Notes: generated by a model not told the origin, from the sequence alone. A stretch of 64,000 bases of DNA from Gammaproteobacteria bacterium (GCA_012960535.1 DUBB01000026.1:1-64000), one strand, 5' to 3'; counted from the stretch's first letter, positions 30,709 through 40,566 are shown. Numbers and translations are program-made.

Positions 30709-31523
30709 ACTGGCTATTTGCACAATGTCAGCGGATTCTACCCAAACATCTGCTGTCAAGATTGATTGGCTGTGCAGCAGCATCAGAGAAAATCTGGTTA
30801 AAAACATTCCTGATTACGACTTTTTCAAAGTTTTACGAGATCAACTGGTTAGAAGCAGCGCGACAGCAGCCTGAACAATACGACAGCTTTAATGACTTCT
30901 TCAGTAGAGAACTGGAAGCCGGCTGCCGCCCCGTTTCCGGTCAGCTCAGCTGCCCGGCGGATGGTGTGGTCTCTGCATCAGGTCATCTGAAAGCAGGCCA
31001 GCTGATCCAGGCCAAGGGCATCAACTATGAACTGTCTGCCCTGGTTGGAAATCACCTACCAGATCGATTTATCAACGGTAGTTACCTGACCGTGTATTTG
31101 GCGCCGCATGACTACCATCGAGTTCATTTCCCGTGCCAGGGCCAGCTCCTATCCAGTCAATACATTCCTGGCGATCTGTTTTCGGTTAACGCAGCAACAA
31201 CTGAACACATTGATGGCCTGTTCACCCGCAATGAACGTCTGGTTTTCAGACTGAGCACAGCACAAGGCGATGTAATCATGGTTATGGTGGGCGCCATGAT
31301 CGTCGCAGCCATGCAAGCTGTGTGGAACAGTGAGCCTTATAAGGCAGCCAGCGCTGTTGAAGAATCCTTCGACAGTTACTTCGTTGATCAAGGTCAGGAA
31401 GCCGGCCGGTTCCTGCTGGGTTCAACCGTTATATTGATCGCTGACTGGCATACCAACTGGCGGGTCTGCGGCGGAGACAAAGTAAAAGTGGGCGAAAACC
31501 TTGAGCCCGTATTAGCTTGCTGA
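30705..31523 (+). CDS. psd: Phosphatidylserine decarboxylase proenzyme
   Basis: Psd makes phosphatidylethanolamine at the inner membrane. It is a pyruvoyl enzyme: self-cleavage should occur within LGST (residues 238-241), with Ser240 becoming the pyruvoyl group. The catalytic His lies in APHDYHRVHFP. The start is GTG, overlapping the rhdA stop as GTGA. At 272 residues it is slightly shorter than E. coli Psd. Its last 12 bases overlap the end of epmA on the opposite strand. Confidence 0.96.
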   Translation: MNWLFAQCQRILPKHLLSRLIGCAAASEKIWLKTFLITTFSKFYEINWLEAARQQPEQYDSFNDFFSRELEAGCRPVSGQLSCPADGVVSASGHLKAGQLIQAKGINYELSALVGNHLPDRFINGSYLTVYLAPHDYHRVHFPCQGQLLSSQYIPGDLFSVNAATTEHIDGLFTRNERLVFRLSTAQGDVIMVMVGAMIVAAMQAVWNSEPYKAASAVEESFDSYFVDQGQEAGRFLLGSTVILIADWHTNWRVCGGDKVKVGENLEPVLAC

Positions 31524-32480
31524 CCAAACAAAAGGCATGACCTTGCCGATGTTATCCTCATCCAGCCAGGCCATCATTAAACGATCCAGGCCCATGGCAA
31601 CTCCAGCGGTTCTGGGTAGATTAGAAATCGCTGATAAAAGACGTTGATCAATTGCCATAACAGGCAAATCTCGATTGAGTCTGTATTGATTCCATTGATT
31701 GAATCGCTCTTGCATGGCGATGGCATCCGTTAATTCCTGATAACCATTGGCTAATTCAATCCCCTGGGCATACAACTCGAACCGAGACGCAGTCTGGCCC
31801 GCGTCATCAATTTCTGCCAACGCTGCCTGACATACAGGGAAATCAACAACCCAGGTCAGTCCGGAAAATCCTGCTACTATGCATTCAGTAAACAGGTAAT
31901 CCAGGCAATCCGAACGCGCCATCTCATCGTCAAAGTGATCCAGATGATTAACCTCAAGACTGGTATGTCGCTCAATTAGACTGCGCAGCTGGGCGATGGA
32001 CGCAACATTAGGATCGACCCCAAATTCCTTTAAAAAGGCTTCCCTGTGAGAAACCCGATTCGGTTCAGCTGCCCAGCAGGCTTTGCCCTGGGGCAAGCTT
32101 CTCAGCAGTGCCATAACCTCGTCCATTAACTCACCGAGCCCAAATTCGGGCCGATACCACTCTAATATAGAAAATTCAGGATTATGCAGGCGACCCAGAT
32201 CTGCTTGCCGGAAGGCAGGGCAGATCTGATAAATCGATTGACCGTAGGTTGCCAGAACCCGTTTCATAGCAAACTCGGGTGACGTCTGGAGAAAGTACCT
32301 GTCCTGCTGAGTATAGACTTCCAGACTCTGCAAATGGCAATCAGGCGAACCTCGCAAACCCAGCACGGGCGTGCTGATTTCAACGACGTCGCGTCTGCAA
32401 AAAAATGCCCTGATAGCCCGGTTGAGTCGATCTCGGGCAACCAGTGTCTGCCACGAAGGCTGGGCTCGCCAGTCACTCAT
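31512..32480 (-). CDS. epmA: EF-P beta-lysine ligase EpmA
   Basis: EpmA (PoxA/GenX/YjeA) is a truncated class II lysyl-tRNA synthetase that attaches (R)-beta-lysine to EF-P. It contains only the catalytic core, with motif 2 FRQADLGRLHNPEFSILEWY and motif 3 GVAMGLDRLMMAWL. It has no anticodon-binding domain. The 322 residues fit. It follows efp by four bases, so enzyme and substrate form one unit. The mutase EpmB is not in the window. Confidence 0.95.
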   Translation of the reverse strand: MSDWRAQPSWQTLVARDRLNRAIRAFFCRRDVVEISTPVLGLRGSPDCHLQSLEVYTQQDRYFLQTSPEFAMKRVLATYGQSIYQICPAFRQADLGRLHNPEFSILEWYRPEFGLGELMDEVMALLRSLPQGKACWAAEPNRVSHREAFLKEFGVDPNVASIAQLRSLIERHTSLEVNHLDHFDDEMARSDCLDYLFTECIVAGFSGLTWVVDFPVCQAALAEIDDAGQTASRFELYAQGIELANGYQELTDAIAMQERFNQWNQYRLNRDLPVMAIDQRLLSAISNLPRTAGVAMGLDRLMMAWLDEDNIGKVMPFVWSAS

Positions 32481-32483
32481 TGA

Positions 32484-33059
32484 TTAGCTGCTTTTGCCTC
32501 TGCCCTGGTATTCTCCTGTTCGGGTATCGACTCGAACAGTTTCTCCAATATTAATAAATAACGGCACCTTAACGATGGCGCCGGTAGTCAGGGTTGCGGG
32601 TTTAGATCCTCCACTGGCAGTATCACCCTTGAGTCCCGGGTCAGTTTCAGCGACTTCAAGCTCAACAAAGTTCGGTGCAACAACCAGGATCGGTACATCA
32701 TTCCACAGAGTGACCGTACATTTTTCTGTTTCCTTTAACCATTGCATGGCATCACTGACAGCAGCCTCGTCGGCAGCTAATTGCTCATAACTGCCATCGG
32801 TTCGCATAAAATGCCAATATTCACTATCCGAGTACAGATACTCCATATCGTACTCCATGACATCGGCCCCCTCGAGCGATTCTCCGGATTTAAACGTTCT
32901 TTCCCAGACCCGTCCACTTTTCAGGTTCTTCAGCCTGACTCGATTGAAAGCCTGGCCCTTGCCGGGCTTTACAAACTCATTTTCAACAATACTGCAAGGC
33001 TCGCCTTCAAGAAGAACTTTAAGTCCTGATTTAAATTCATTGGTGGAAAAACTAGCCAT
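32484..33059 (-). CDS. efp: Elongation factor P
   Basis: EF-P relieves ribosome stalling at polyproline. It has the three beta-barrel domains in 191 residues. The modification site is Lys34 in VKPGKGQAF, the lysine-type loop expected for EpmA modification rather than the Arg-type used with EarP. The C-terminal domain contains [13 protein letters not shown]. It is the first gene of the efp-epmA unit, downstream of a GC-rich hairpin that separates it from serB. Confidence 0.97.
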   Translation of the reverse strand: MASFSTNEFKSGLKVLLEGEPCSIVENEFVKPGKGQAFNRVRLKNLKSGRVWERTFKSGESLEGADVMEYDMEYLYSDSEYWHFMRTDGSYEQLAADEAAVSDAMQWLKETEKCTVTLWNDVPILVVAPNFVELEVAETDPGLKGDTASGGSKPATLTTGAIVKVPLFINIGETVRVDTRTGEYQGRGKSS

Positions 33060-33177
33060 AGTTCAAGGTTCCTGATTTAGCTGCCCCCATAATACAGGCA
33101 ATACCTTTGGATTTCATAGGAACAACACTTGCAGATCACCTCAGACTAAGCTTTGGCTATACGCTATTGCTGAAATT

Positions 33178-33201
33178 AACCCGCCCGGGCTCGGGCGTGT
33201 T
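33178..33201 (-). terminator. GC-rich hairpin after serB
   Basis: AAC, one mismatch, CGCCCG, a four-base loop, CGGGCG, one mismatch and GTT fold into a strong stem seven bases beyond the serB stop. The run after the stem on the minus strand is AATTTC, not a clean T-tract, so it may be a weak or Rho-assisted terminator. No other gene end lies nearby on either strand. Confidence 0.45.
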
Positions 33202-33207
33202 TCTGCA

Positions 33208-34413
33208 TCAGTGGTTATCGTGCTCTCGATCACTGATTCCGAGCAGGAACAGGATACTGTCCAGGCCCAGTCGCGAAATAGCATGATCGCTCTTTTCACG
33301 AACGATAGCCTTAGCGTGATAAGCAATACCCAGACCTGCAGCGGCGAGCATCTCCAGATCATTAGCACCATCTCCCACGGCGATAGTCTGCTCCATGGCG
33401 ATGCCCTCTTTTCTTGCCAACTCAGACAGAATGTCTGCTTTTGCTTTGGCATCAATAACAGGCCTGACGACCTCTCCTGTCAACTTGGCGTCAACCACCT
33501 CCAGCTCATTGGCATAGACATAGTCAACCCCTAACCTCGCCTTCAGGTTATCACCAAAATAGGTAAATCCACCTGAGATAATGGCCGTCTTATAGCCCAG
33601 CATTTTCAATGCCGAAAACAGCACCTCGACACCTTCTGTCAAAGGTAGTCGGTCGGCGATTTCAGCCATAACTTGCACCGAAAGCCCTTTCAGTAAGCTT
33701 ACCCTCTGGCGCAGACTTTCATGAAAATCCAACTGACCCGTCATCGCGAGCTCTGTAATTGCAGATACCTGACTGCCAACACCCGCCACTACGGCCAGCT
33801 CATCAATGACTTCAGTATCAATCAGGGTAGAATCCATATCAAAAGCAATCAAACGGCGATGCCTTCTGAAAATGCCATCCTCCTGCACCGCAATATCCAC
33901 ATCGAGTTGACCGGCTAAAGCCATTAGATTCTCTCTAAATTGTGCTGGAGGTTCTCCTCTCAGGGAAAACTCCACACAGGCTCTGGTTTTTTTCTCTGAG
34001 CCTGCCAGGGGAATTCTGCCGGAGAGCCGAGTGATTTTATCTATATTCAACCCATGCTCGGCAATCATCACGGACACAGCTGAAACATGACTGGCTTTAA
34101 TTTTCCTGGAGAGCAAGGTCAGGATAGTCCGGCGTCGACCCTGTTGCTGAACCCACTGCGTATATCGATGCTCATCAACCTTATTAATATTAATACTGAG
34201 ACCGGCCTTTTCAATGGCGGCCCTAATTCCCTGCAGGGGCTCCTGAGTCGCATCGGTTAACTCTGTCAGGATTCCCAGGTTCAGATAATCATGGATAACA
34301 GCCTGACCGATATCCAGGATAGTCACATCCATCTCACTCAGGATTGAGGTCACTAAGGCAGTCAAGCCGGGCTTGTCTCTACCGGTGATATTTATCAATG
34401 CTAGATTATTCAT
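33208..34413 (-). CDS. serB: Phosphoserine phosphatase SerB
   Basis: SerB releases serine from phosphoserine, the last step of serine synthesis. The first half is a regulatory ACT-type region (NLALINITGRDKPGLTALV, ILDIGQAVIHDYLNLGIL). The second half is the HAD phosphatase with AFDMDSTLIDTE, ISGGFTYF and VGDGANDLEML. The ATG at 34413 matches the N-terminus of Pseudomonas-type SerB; in-frame starts at 34422 and 34458 exist. It is divergent from the YtjB-like gene, a pairing also seen in E. coli. Confidence 0.94.
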   Translation of the reverse strand: MNNLALINITGRDKPGLTALVTSILSEMDVTILDIGQAVIHDYLNLGILTELTDATQEPLQGIRAAIEKAGLSININKVDEHRYTQWVQQQGRRRTILTLLSRKIKASHVSAVSVMIAEHGLNIDKITRLSGRIPLAGSEKKTRACVEFSLRGEPPAQFRENLMALAGQLDVDIAVQEDGIFRRHRRLIAFDMDSTLIDTEVIDELAVVAGVGSQVSAITELAMTGQLDFHESLRQRVSLLKGLSVQVMAEIADRLPLTEGVEVLFSALKMLGYKTAIISGGFTYFGDNLKARLGVDYVYANELEVVDAKLTGEVVRPVIDAKAKADILSELARKEGIAMEQTIAVGDGANDLEMLAAAGLGIAYHAKAIVREKSDHAISRLGLDSILFLLGISDREHDNH

Positions 34414-34505
34414 GAATCGCATCTGTACAACAGGAATCTTATTATCACTTATTAGCATGATCGGGAACAGTCGCTATCAACAATGCGCTATACTTCCCGA
34501 CTGGA

Positions 34506-35570
34506 ATGTTACCATTGCCTATTATGCTTCAACCCCCATTAAGGCTCTTAGCCACCCTGACTATTCCGTTGATCGCTGCTGCTGCTATAACGGTTTCCGG
34601 AATTCTGATACTCGCTTCCAGCACTCTCAATATCCAAAGCAAAGAACTCCGTCAAAGTACCGCTAATCAGATAGCGCGGGTAACTGCTGATTACCTGGCA
34701 AAACGAGACCTTTTGTCTCTTAATGTCATTCTCGATGATTTGTCTCGGGAACAGTATATATCGCTCACGGCAATCTATGATCCGCAGAATAAACTGTTGG
34801 TTCAAAGCGGGCTGACCAGTCCCAAGTCCACCAGGCTGACCGCTGACATCCGGTCTCAAAGCGAATATTTAGGTCGTCTGGTTATTGAATTCGACGACCA
34901 ATCCAATTCAGGCCACGTGGTATCGATACTGTGGACTGCTGTGGCTGCTTATAGCCTGGTGGTGGCCTTTGTCTGCCTGCTAGGTTACTTCTTTGGTGAC
35001 TTCCTGGTTCTCTGGATTACAGCCCGGTCACGGCCGCAGCCCGCCGCCGCAGATGTTGGTAGAACAGCGGATAGTTCGATAGACGAGTGCACTTCCTGCA
35101 CCCTGCTGGCGGTGAAATTAACACCCCACCGACTGATACCAAACCAGGCCTTATTGGAGCAATGCAAGCTGCTGCACGGCAATCTGGTTGAAATCGCCAG
35201 GGGCGAATACGAAACGCAATTCCGCTCGGCTCTACATCTGCCTAACTGCCTTGAATTTACCATTTTTATCGAACACCTGGTGACAGCATCGGAGGGTCGT
35301 CTACAGGCGAAAATGGCCCTGGCGCAAGGCTTGCTCGAAGACCATGAAACCATCGCCAAACGAGTTCGTTATATGGCCTCGCTCAGCCCCGGAAAACCAC
35401 TGATCAGCAGATCAATCTACGATGAAATGATCAGGCGGGCTATCAAAACAGGTCAGCCTCATGATGACCCAAACTTCAGGCACTACGACATTCAACCATT
35501 CCATTCACCACTGGCATCAGATATCGAGCTGTTCTGCCTGGACGCCGATCATAAAGAACAGCCCCGGTGA
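34506..35570 (+). CDS. Inner-membrane protein of the AhpA/YtjB (SMP) type
   Basis: The protein has an N-terminal membrane helix (residues about 11-37), a periplasmic stretch of roughly 95 residues resembling a sensor module, and a second helix (about 140-168, ILWTAVAAYSLVVAFVCLLG). A cytoplasmic tail of about 185 residues follows, with no kinase, cyclase or HAMP signature that I can recognise. Position divergent from serB matches YtjB/SMP in enterics and the AhpA-like gene in Pseudomonas. Function is unknown. The start could be the second ATG at 34524. Confidence 0.65.
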   Translation: MLPLPIMLQPPLRLLATLTIPLIAAAAITVSGILILASSTLNIQSKELRQSTANQIARVTADYLAKRDLLSLNVILDDLSREQYISLTAIYDPQNKLLVQSGLTSPKSTRLTADIRSQSEYLGRLVIEFDDQSNSGHVVSILWTAVAAYSLVVAFVCLLGYFFGDFLVLWITARSRPQPAAADVGRTADSSIDECTSCTLLAVKLTPHRLIPNQALLEQCKLLHGNLVEIARGEYETQFRSALHLPNCLEFTIFIEHLVTASEGRLQAKMALAQGLLEDHETIAKRVRYMASLSPGKPLISRSIYDEMIRRAIKTGQPHDDPNFRHYDIQPFHSPLASDIELFCLDADHKEQPR

Positions 35571-35620
35571 TCACAGGCTAAAACCAGGTTAAACTTCCAG
35601 CATGATTGAAACAGCCTGGA

Positions 35621-37873
35621 TCAAAGCTTGCGAACCAGTTTGACACCATCTACTTTCTGAAAACCCCGGGGCAACTTCAGCCCACGTCGAGCCCTCTCAC
35701 CACGATAGTGCGCTAATTCCTTCATGGTCAGATTAATATGGCGCTTACCGGATAACACCATTAGGGTGTCACGTTCACCAAAGGCTACCAGATAAGCCAT
35801 CGTCTCTAACCGATTGCGAACACTCGCTGCCGGGATGTTAATGATTTTGTTGCCTTTGCCTTTAGCCAGTTCAGGCAGGTCTTTTACCGGGAAAATAAGT
35901 AGCCTACCCTGACTGGTAAAGGCCGCTATAAAATCATTTTCTCTATCCAACACGGCAGCAGGCTGCAAGGCGAGAGAACCCTGCGGCGTTCTCAAAAAAG
36001 CCTTGCCTGCTTTATTCTTGCTGATCATATCCTCCAGCCGACCAACAAACCCGTAACCGGCGTCACTTGCAACCAGATAACGGTCTGTCGTTTCGCCCAA
36101 CAGCAATCCACTAAAATGGACGCCCGCCGGTGGATTGACCTTGCCAGTAAGCGGTTCCCCCTGACTTCGCGCAGAAGGCAGGTTATGAGCAGGCAATGCA
36201 TAGGTTCTTCCCTGTGAATCGATAAATACCGCATCCTGGTTGGACTTCCCCTGGGCCATAACCAGAAATTCATCCCCGGTACGATAATTCAGCTCTTCAC
36301 CTCGAATCTCATGACCCTTGGCTGCTCTCACCCAGCCTTTTTGAGACAGTACAACTGTAACCGGTTCAGTTGACAGCAGTTCCCGTTCGGTGAATGCCTG
36401 GGCCTCAGGCCTGAAAACAATCAGTGAACGACGGCTGTCACCATAAACCTGTGCGTCTTCAGTCAACTCTTTCTTCACCAGGGTCTTCAATCTGGCTTTT
36501 GAGCCTATGGTTTTTTCCAGATCAACCCGCTCTTCACTGAGTTCGGCCTGCTCACCACGTATTTTCTGTTCTTCCAGTTTGGCCAATTGACGTAAGCGTA
36601 TATCCAATATGGCATCAGCCTGACGCTCGGATAGGTCAAAACGAGTCATTAATACCTGCTTTGGCTTGTCCTGGGTGCGAATAATGTTGATCACCTCATC
36701 AATATTAAGAAAGGCAACCAATAAACCTTCCAGGATATGCAAGCGCTCAAGGATCTTTTCCAGACGAAACTGCAGTCGCCTGATGACGGTATCAGAACGA
36801 TAGGATAGCCATTCAGTTAACAACTCTCTCAGGGAGCAAACCCCTGGTCGACCATTGAGCTGAATGACATTCATATTAACGCGATAGGTTCTCTCCAGAT
36901 CAGTACTGGCAAACAGATGGCTCATCAATTGCCCTTTGTCGACTCGATTACTTCTGGGTATCACTACAATTCGAGTGGGATTCTCGTGGTCTGATTCATC
37001 ACGCAGATCAGCGACCATAGGAAGCTTTTTCGCCTGCATCTGCGCCGCGATCTGTTCTAGGACCTTGGTGCCTGAGACCTGATATGGTAGTGCCGTAATA
37101 ACGATATCGCTATCTTCTATCTCATAGATGGCTCTTGCACGTACCGATCCCCGGCCTGTTTCATAGGTGTGTCTTATCTCCTCTGGTGTAGAAATAATTT
37201 CAGCACCGCTGGGAAAGTCCGGACCAACAACATGGTCCATCAGCTCCGCTGTGGTTGCACCGGGCTGATCCAGCAGTCGCAGACAGGCACTGACCACTTC
37301 ATTTAAATTATGAGGCAGGATATCTGTGGCCATACCAACCGCTATTCCAGTACCGCCATTCAGCAGCAGGTTGGGTAGCCTGGCAGGCAAGGCCAGGGGC
37401 TCTTCCATAGTGCCATCAAAATTGGTGGCCCAATCCACTGTACCCTGGCCTAATTCAGCCAGTAGGACCTCCGCATATCGAGTCAATTTAGATTCTGTGT
37501 AACGCATCGCAGCATAGGATTTTGGATCATCCGGAGACCCCCAATTGCCCTGCCCATCTACCAGAGGATATCGATACGTGAATCTCTGTGCCATCAGCAC
37601 CATCGCTTCATAACTGGCCGCGTCACCATGGGGATGATATTTGCCAATGACATCGCCAATGGTCCTGGCAGACTTCATATATTTGGCATCGGCATTCAGC
37701 CTTAGCTCAGACATGGCAAAAACAATTCTACGCTGAACGGGTTTCAAGCCGTCGCCAATATGAGGCAAAGCACGATCATTGATCACGTACATTGCATAAT
37801 TCAAATAGGCGTTTTCAGTAAATTCCGCTAGCGACTGAGATTCAGTGGAATCGGGCCCAATTAGATCGCTCAT
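35621..37873 (-). CDS. parC: DNA topoisomerase IV subunit A
   Basis: ParC is the breakage-reunion subunit of topoisomerase IV, which unlinks daughter chromosomes. The catalytic Tyr is at residue 125 in [10 protein letters not shown]. The quinolone-contact segment reads [13 protein letters not shown]: the usual Ser (E. coli Ser80) is Ala85 here, while the Glu84 equivalent (Glu89) is kept. The C-terminal beta-pinwheel is present to the end ([19 protein letters not shown]). The 750 residues are typical. It follows parE by 17 bases. Confidence 0.96.
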   Translation of the reverse strand: MSDLIGPDSTESQSLAEFTENAYLNYAMYVINDRALPHIGDGLKPVQRRIVFAMSELRLNADAKYMKSARTIGDVIGKYHPHGDAASYEAMVLMAQRFTYRYPLVDGQGNWGSPDDPKSYAAMRYTESKLTRYAEVLLAELGQGTVDWATNFDGTMEEPLALPARLPNLLLNGGTGIAVGMATDILPHNLNEVVSACLRLLDQPGATTAELMDHVVGPDFPSGAEIISTPEEIRHTYETGRGSVRARAIYEIEDSDIVITALPYQVSGTKVLEQIAAQMQAKKLPMVADLRDESDHENPTRIVVIPRSNRVDKGQLMSHLFASTDLERTYRVNMNVIQLNGRPGVCSLRELLTEWLSYRSDTVIRRLQFRLEKILERLHILEGLLVAFLNIDEVINIIRTQDKPKQVLMTRFDLSERQADAILDIRLRQLAKLEEQKIRGEQAELSEERVDLEKTIGSKARLKTLVKKELTEDAQVYGDSRRSLIVFRPEAQAFTERELLSTEPVTVVLSQKGWVRAAKGHEIRGEELNYRTGDEFLVMAQGKSNQDAVFIDSQGRTYALPAHNLPSARSQGEPLTGKVNPPAGVHFSGLLLGETTDRYLVASDAGYGFVGRLEDMISKNKAGKAFLRTPQGSLALQPAAVLDRENDFIAAFTSQGRLLIFPVKDLPELAKGKGNKIINIPAASVRNRLETMAYLVAFGERDTLMVLSGKRHINLTMKELAHYRGERARRGLKLPRGFQKVDGVKLVRKL

Positions 37874-37890
37874 AAGCTATTCCTGATGAT

Positions 37891-39789
37891 TTATATTATC
37901 TCGGCTCGATCGCCTTTACTCTCGAGCCAGGATTTTCTATCCGCAGCCCGTTTTTTGGACAACAGCATGTCCAGTAATTCATTAGCACGGTCTTCATTAT
38001 CAATCTTCAAACGTACCAGGCGTCTTGTATCGACCGCCATGGCTGTCTCCCTGAGCTGCAGCGCATTCATTTCCCCCAATCCCTTGAATCGCTGGACAGC
38101 GACTTTGCCTTTCAGTTTCTGGCTCTCGATTCTATCGAGAATCGCCAGTCGTTCAGCTTCATCCAGGGCGTAAAACACTTCTTTGCCTACATCGACTCGA
38201 TACAAAGGTGGCATGGCAACAAATACATGACCTTCGGCTACTAAAGCGGGAAAATGCCGCACGAACAAGGCTATCAGCAAACTGGAAATGTGTAGCCCAT
38301 CCGAGTCAGCATCGGCAAGAATACACACCTTGCCATAACGCAGACCCGCCAAATCACGTGAACCAGGGTCAATACCCAAAGCAACCGATATGTCATGAAC
38401 TTCCTGAGACGCCAGGATATCACTGGAATCAACCTCCCAGGTATTCAGGATCTTACCTTTGAGCGGCATGATCGCCTGCGTTTCCCGGTCTCTTGCCTGC
38501 TTGGCAGATCCGCCCGCCGAATCCCCTTCAACCAGAAATAATTCTCCCCGCATGGCGTCCTGGCAGGAACAGTCAGTTAACTTCCCAGGCAGGGCAGGGC
38601 CCGTGGTAACCTTCTTTCGCGCAACTTTCTTGCCTGCCCGTAATCTGGTCTGTGCATTTAATATAGCCATCTCAGCCAGTTTCTGACCGTCTTCCACATG
38701 GTGGTTCAACCACAGGCTAAAACTATCTTTGACAGCATTGGATATAAACGCCACGATCTGCCGGCTGTTGAGTCGCTCTTTGGTCTGGCCTGAAAACTGA
38801 GGATCGAGCATTTTTGCAGAAAGCACGTAACAGCATCGCTCCCAGATGTCTTCACCGGAGATTTTCAATCCTCTGGGTACCAGATTACGGAATTCACAAA
38901 ATTCCCGCAGAGCTTCAAGCAATCCTGATCTCAAACCATTGACATGGGTACCCCCTTGGCCGGTTGGAATCAGGTTGACGTAGCTTTCAGCAATAATCGC
39001 GCCGCCTTCCGGAAGCCACTGGACCGCCCAATCAACAGCTTCTTCCTTACCCACCATGGTCCCGGTAAAAGGTAACAGGGGTAACAATTCATATCCGCGA
39101 AGTTCCGAATGCAGATAGTCTTCCAGGCCAGATTCATAGTGCCATTCAAACAGCCGCTCGTCTTCGGCTGCCGTATCATCGGTGAAAAACACTCTTAAAC
39201 CCGGGCACAGAACGGCTTTAGCGCGTAGCAGATGTTTCAGGCGGGTTACAGAAAATCTGGGAGAATCAAAATAGCTAGGGTCAGGCCGAAAATTAATAAG
39301 CGTGCCTGTGTTACGTTTATTAACAGTGTCCTTGACGGTTAAATCAGATTTCTTTTCTCCTCCCTGGAAGGCCATATGGTGCAACTTGCCATCTCGTTTT
39401 ATAAACACTTCAAAGCTTTCCGATAGTGCGTTCACCACCGAGACTCCCACCCCGTGCAGCCCACCCGAAAACCTGTAGTTGTCGTTATTAAATTTCGCGC
39501 CCGAGTGCAGTCGAGTCAAGATCAATTCGACCCCCGAAACCTTCTCAGTCTTATGGATGTCGACTGGCATGCCGCGGCCATTATCACTGACTGACATTGA
39601 ACCGTCGGCACGGAGCGTAACGCGAATTTCAGTGGCATGCCCTTCGAGGGCTTCATCGACACAATTATCGACGACTTCCTGAGCCAGATGGTTGGGTCTG
39701 GTGGTATCAGTATACATCCCGGGCCGTTTACGGACCGGTTCAAGACCTTCTAAAACTTCTATTGAATCTGCTTGATAGGAACCTGCCAT
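37891..39789 (-). CDS. parE: DNA topoisomerase IV subunit B
   Basis: ParE is the ATPase subunit. The GHKL domain has VVDNCVDEALEG, DNGRGMPVDIH and GGLHGVGVSVVNALS. The TOPRIM region has LVEGDSAGGSAKQARDR and ILADADSDGLHISSLL; this DADSDG form is typical of ParE rather than GyrB. Its 632 residues match ParE length. It forms an operon with parC. The 5' region holds a 13-bp tandem array. Confidence 0.96.
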   Translation of the reverse strand: MAGSYQADSIEVLEGLEPVRKRPGMYTDTTRPNHLAQEVVDNCVDEALEGHATEIRVTLRADGSMSVSDNGRGMPVDIHKTEKVSGVELILTRLHSGAKFNNDNYRFSGGLHGVGVSVVNALSESFEVFIKRDGKLHHMAFQGGEKKSDLTVKDTVNKRNTGTLINFRPDPSYFDSPRFSVTRLKHLLRAKAVLCPGLRVFFTDDTAAEDERLFEWHYESGLEDYLHSELRGYELLPLLPFTGTMVGKEEAVDWAVQWLPEGGAIIAESYVNLIPTGQGGTHVNGLRSGLLEALREFCEFRNLVPRGLKISGEDIWERCCYVLSAKMLDPQFSGQTKERLNSRQIVAFISNAVKDSFSLWLNHHVEDGQKLAEMAILNAQTRLRAGKKVARKKVTTGPALPGKLTDCSCQDAMRGELFLVEGDSAGGSAKQARDRETQAIMPLKGKILNTWEVDSSDILASQEVHDISVALGIDPGSRDLAGLRYGKVCILADADSDGLHISSLLIALFVRHFPALVAEGHVFVAMPPLYRVDVGKEVFYALDEAERLAILDRIESQKLKGKVAVQRFKGLGEMNALQLRETAMAVDTRRLVRLKIDNEDRANELLDMLLSKKRAADRKSWLESKGDRAEII

Positions 39790-39831
39790 AGCTAAATTAA
39801 ACCATTCTCATTGACTAAAAATTTTGCCTAA

Positions 39832-39926
39832 TAATTTCTATATAACTTCTATTAGTAACTTCTATTAGTAACTTCTATTAATAACTTCAACTAATAACAT
39901 CGACTAGTAACTTCGACTCATAATTT
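39832..39926. repeat. 13-bp tandem repeat array upstream of parE
   Basis: Six full units follow one another from 39843 to 39920: TAACTTCTATTAG twice, then TAACTTCTATTAA, TAACTTCAACTAA, TAACATCGACTAG and TAACTTCGACTCA. Degenerate partial units lie on both sides. Identity is highest nearest parE and decays away from it, as expected of slipped-strand growth from one end. The array lies 43-137 bases before the parE start. There are no spacers, so it is not a CRISPR array. Confidence 0.85.
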
Positions 39927-39950
39927 GTTTGGATACGGACAAACTGCAGC

Positions 39951-39991
39951 GTGCCGAAGCCAAAAGGTGACCTACGGACCTTTTGCTGACA
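39951..39991. other. Long imperfect hairpin in the parE-yqiB gap
   Basis: CAAAAGGT (39961-39968) pairs exactly with ACCTTTTG (39978-39985) around a nine-base loop. With one bulge the stem can extend outward through AGC/GCT to GTG/CAC. A smaller GTTTG/CAAAC hairpin lies just before it (39927-39944). No T-run follows on either strand, so it is not a standard terminator. The rest of the 300-base gap, 39992-40089, shows nothing I can name. Confidence 0.5.
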
Positions 39992-40089
39992 CAGATGATT
40001 CGACTCACTATCACCAAGCAGGAACACCCACCTTAGTTAACCAAAACTCGATGGCGTTAGAGTATAGCGTTAAACGAAACTAAGCGATA

Positions 40090-40566
40090 TCAGGAAGCGC
40101 AAATTGGTAGCGGATTAAGTGCCTGACCGCGACTTAAGCACTGGGATAGCAGCTCACCCAGAAAACAATTTATCTGCGACTTTTCATCCGGCAAATGCAT
40201 ATCCGGATTAGGTTGTTCATAGCGCTGCCGGATCGAACGATGATGATCAAAACAAATCACCTCAGCAGTTGCCAGGTCATGGTAGATTCGAACTTCCAGA
40301 CTGGGCCACTGCAACCACCGGGATTGCAATTCATCCGCCGTCACCTGGATTAGCAGGCACGTGGTATAGGGACAGCGTTCAATAACAGAAAGCCTGACCT
40401 GATCCACTTCTTCAGATGAACCGGGCAAGCCAAATTCAAGGTGATCTTCTTTATCCATAGCAGGAAAAAGCTGCTGCAATCTAATGTAGTTAGCATCACA
40501 GCTTGCTATATCCCTGACCAGATCAGGAACATAACGCTGATTTTTCTTGAACCCTGCTTTACTCAT
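40090..40566 (-). CDS. yqiB: DUF1249 family protein (YqiB-like)
   Basis: A soluble protein of about 158 residues with the family's opening YVPDLVRDIASCDANYIRLQQLFP, the segment EVRIYHDLATAEVICFDH, and the C-terminal PDEKSQINCFLGELLSQCL. In enterics it sits between cpdA and nudF; here those neighbours are absent. No function is established. The ATG at 40566 has GGATGG upstream at better spacing than the ATG at 40575. Confidence 0.85.
   Translation of the reverse strand: MSKAGFKKNQRYVPDLVRDIASCDANYIRLQQLFPAMDKEDHLEFGLPGSSEEVDQVRLSVIERCPYTTCLLIQVTADELQSRWLQWPSLEVRIYHDLATAEVICFDHHRSIRQRYEQPNPDMHLPDEKSQINCFLGELLSQCLSRGQALNPLPICAS

Noticed and set aside
39832..39926. Possible CRISPR array upstream of parE
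   Set aside because: Units are 13 bases and contiguous, with no spacers and no cas genes.
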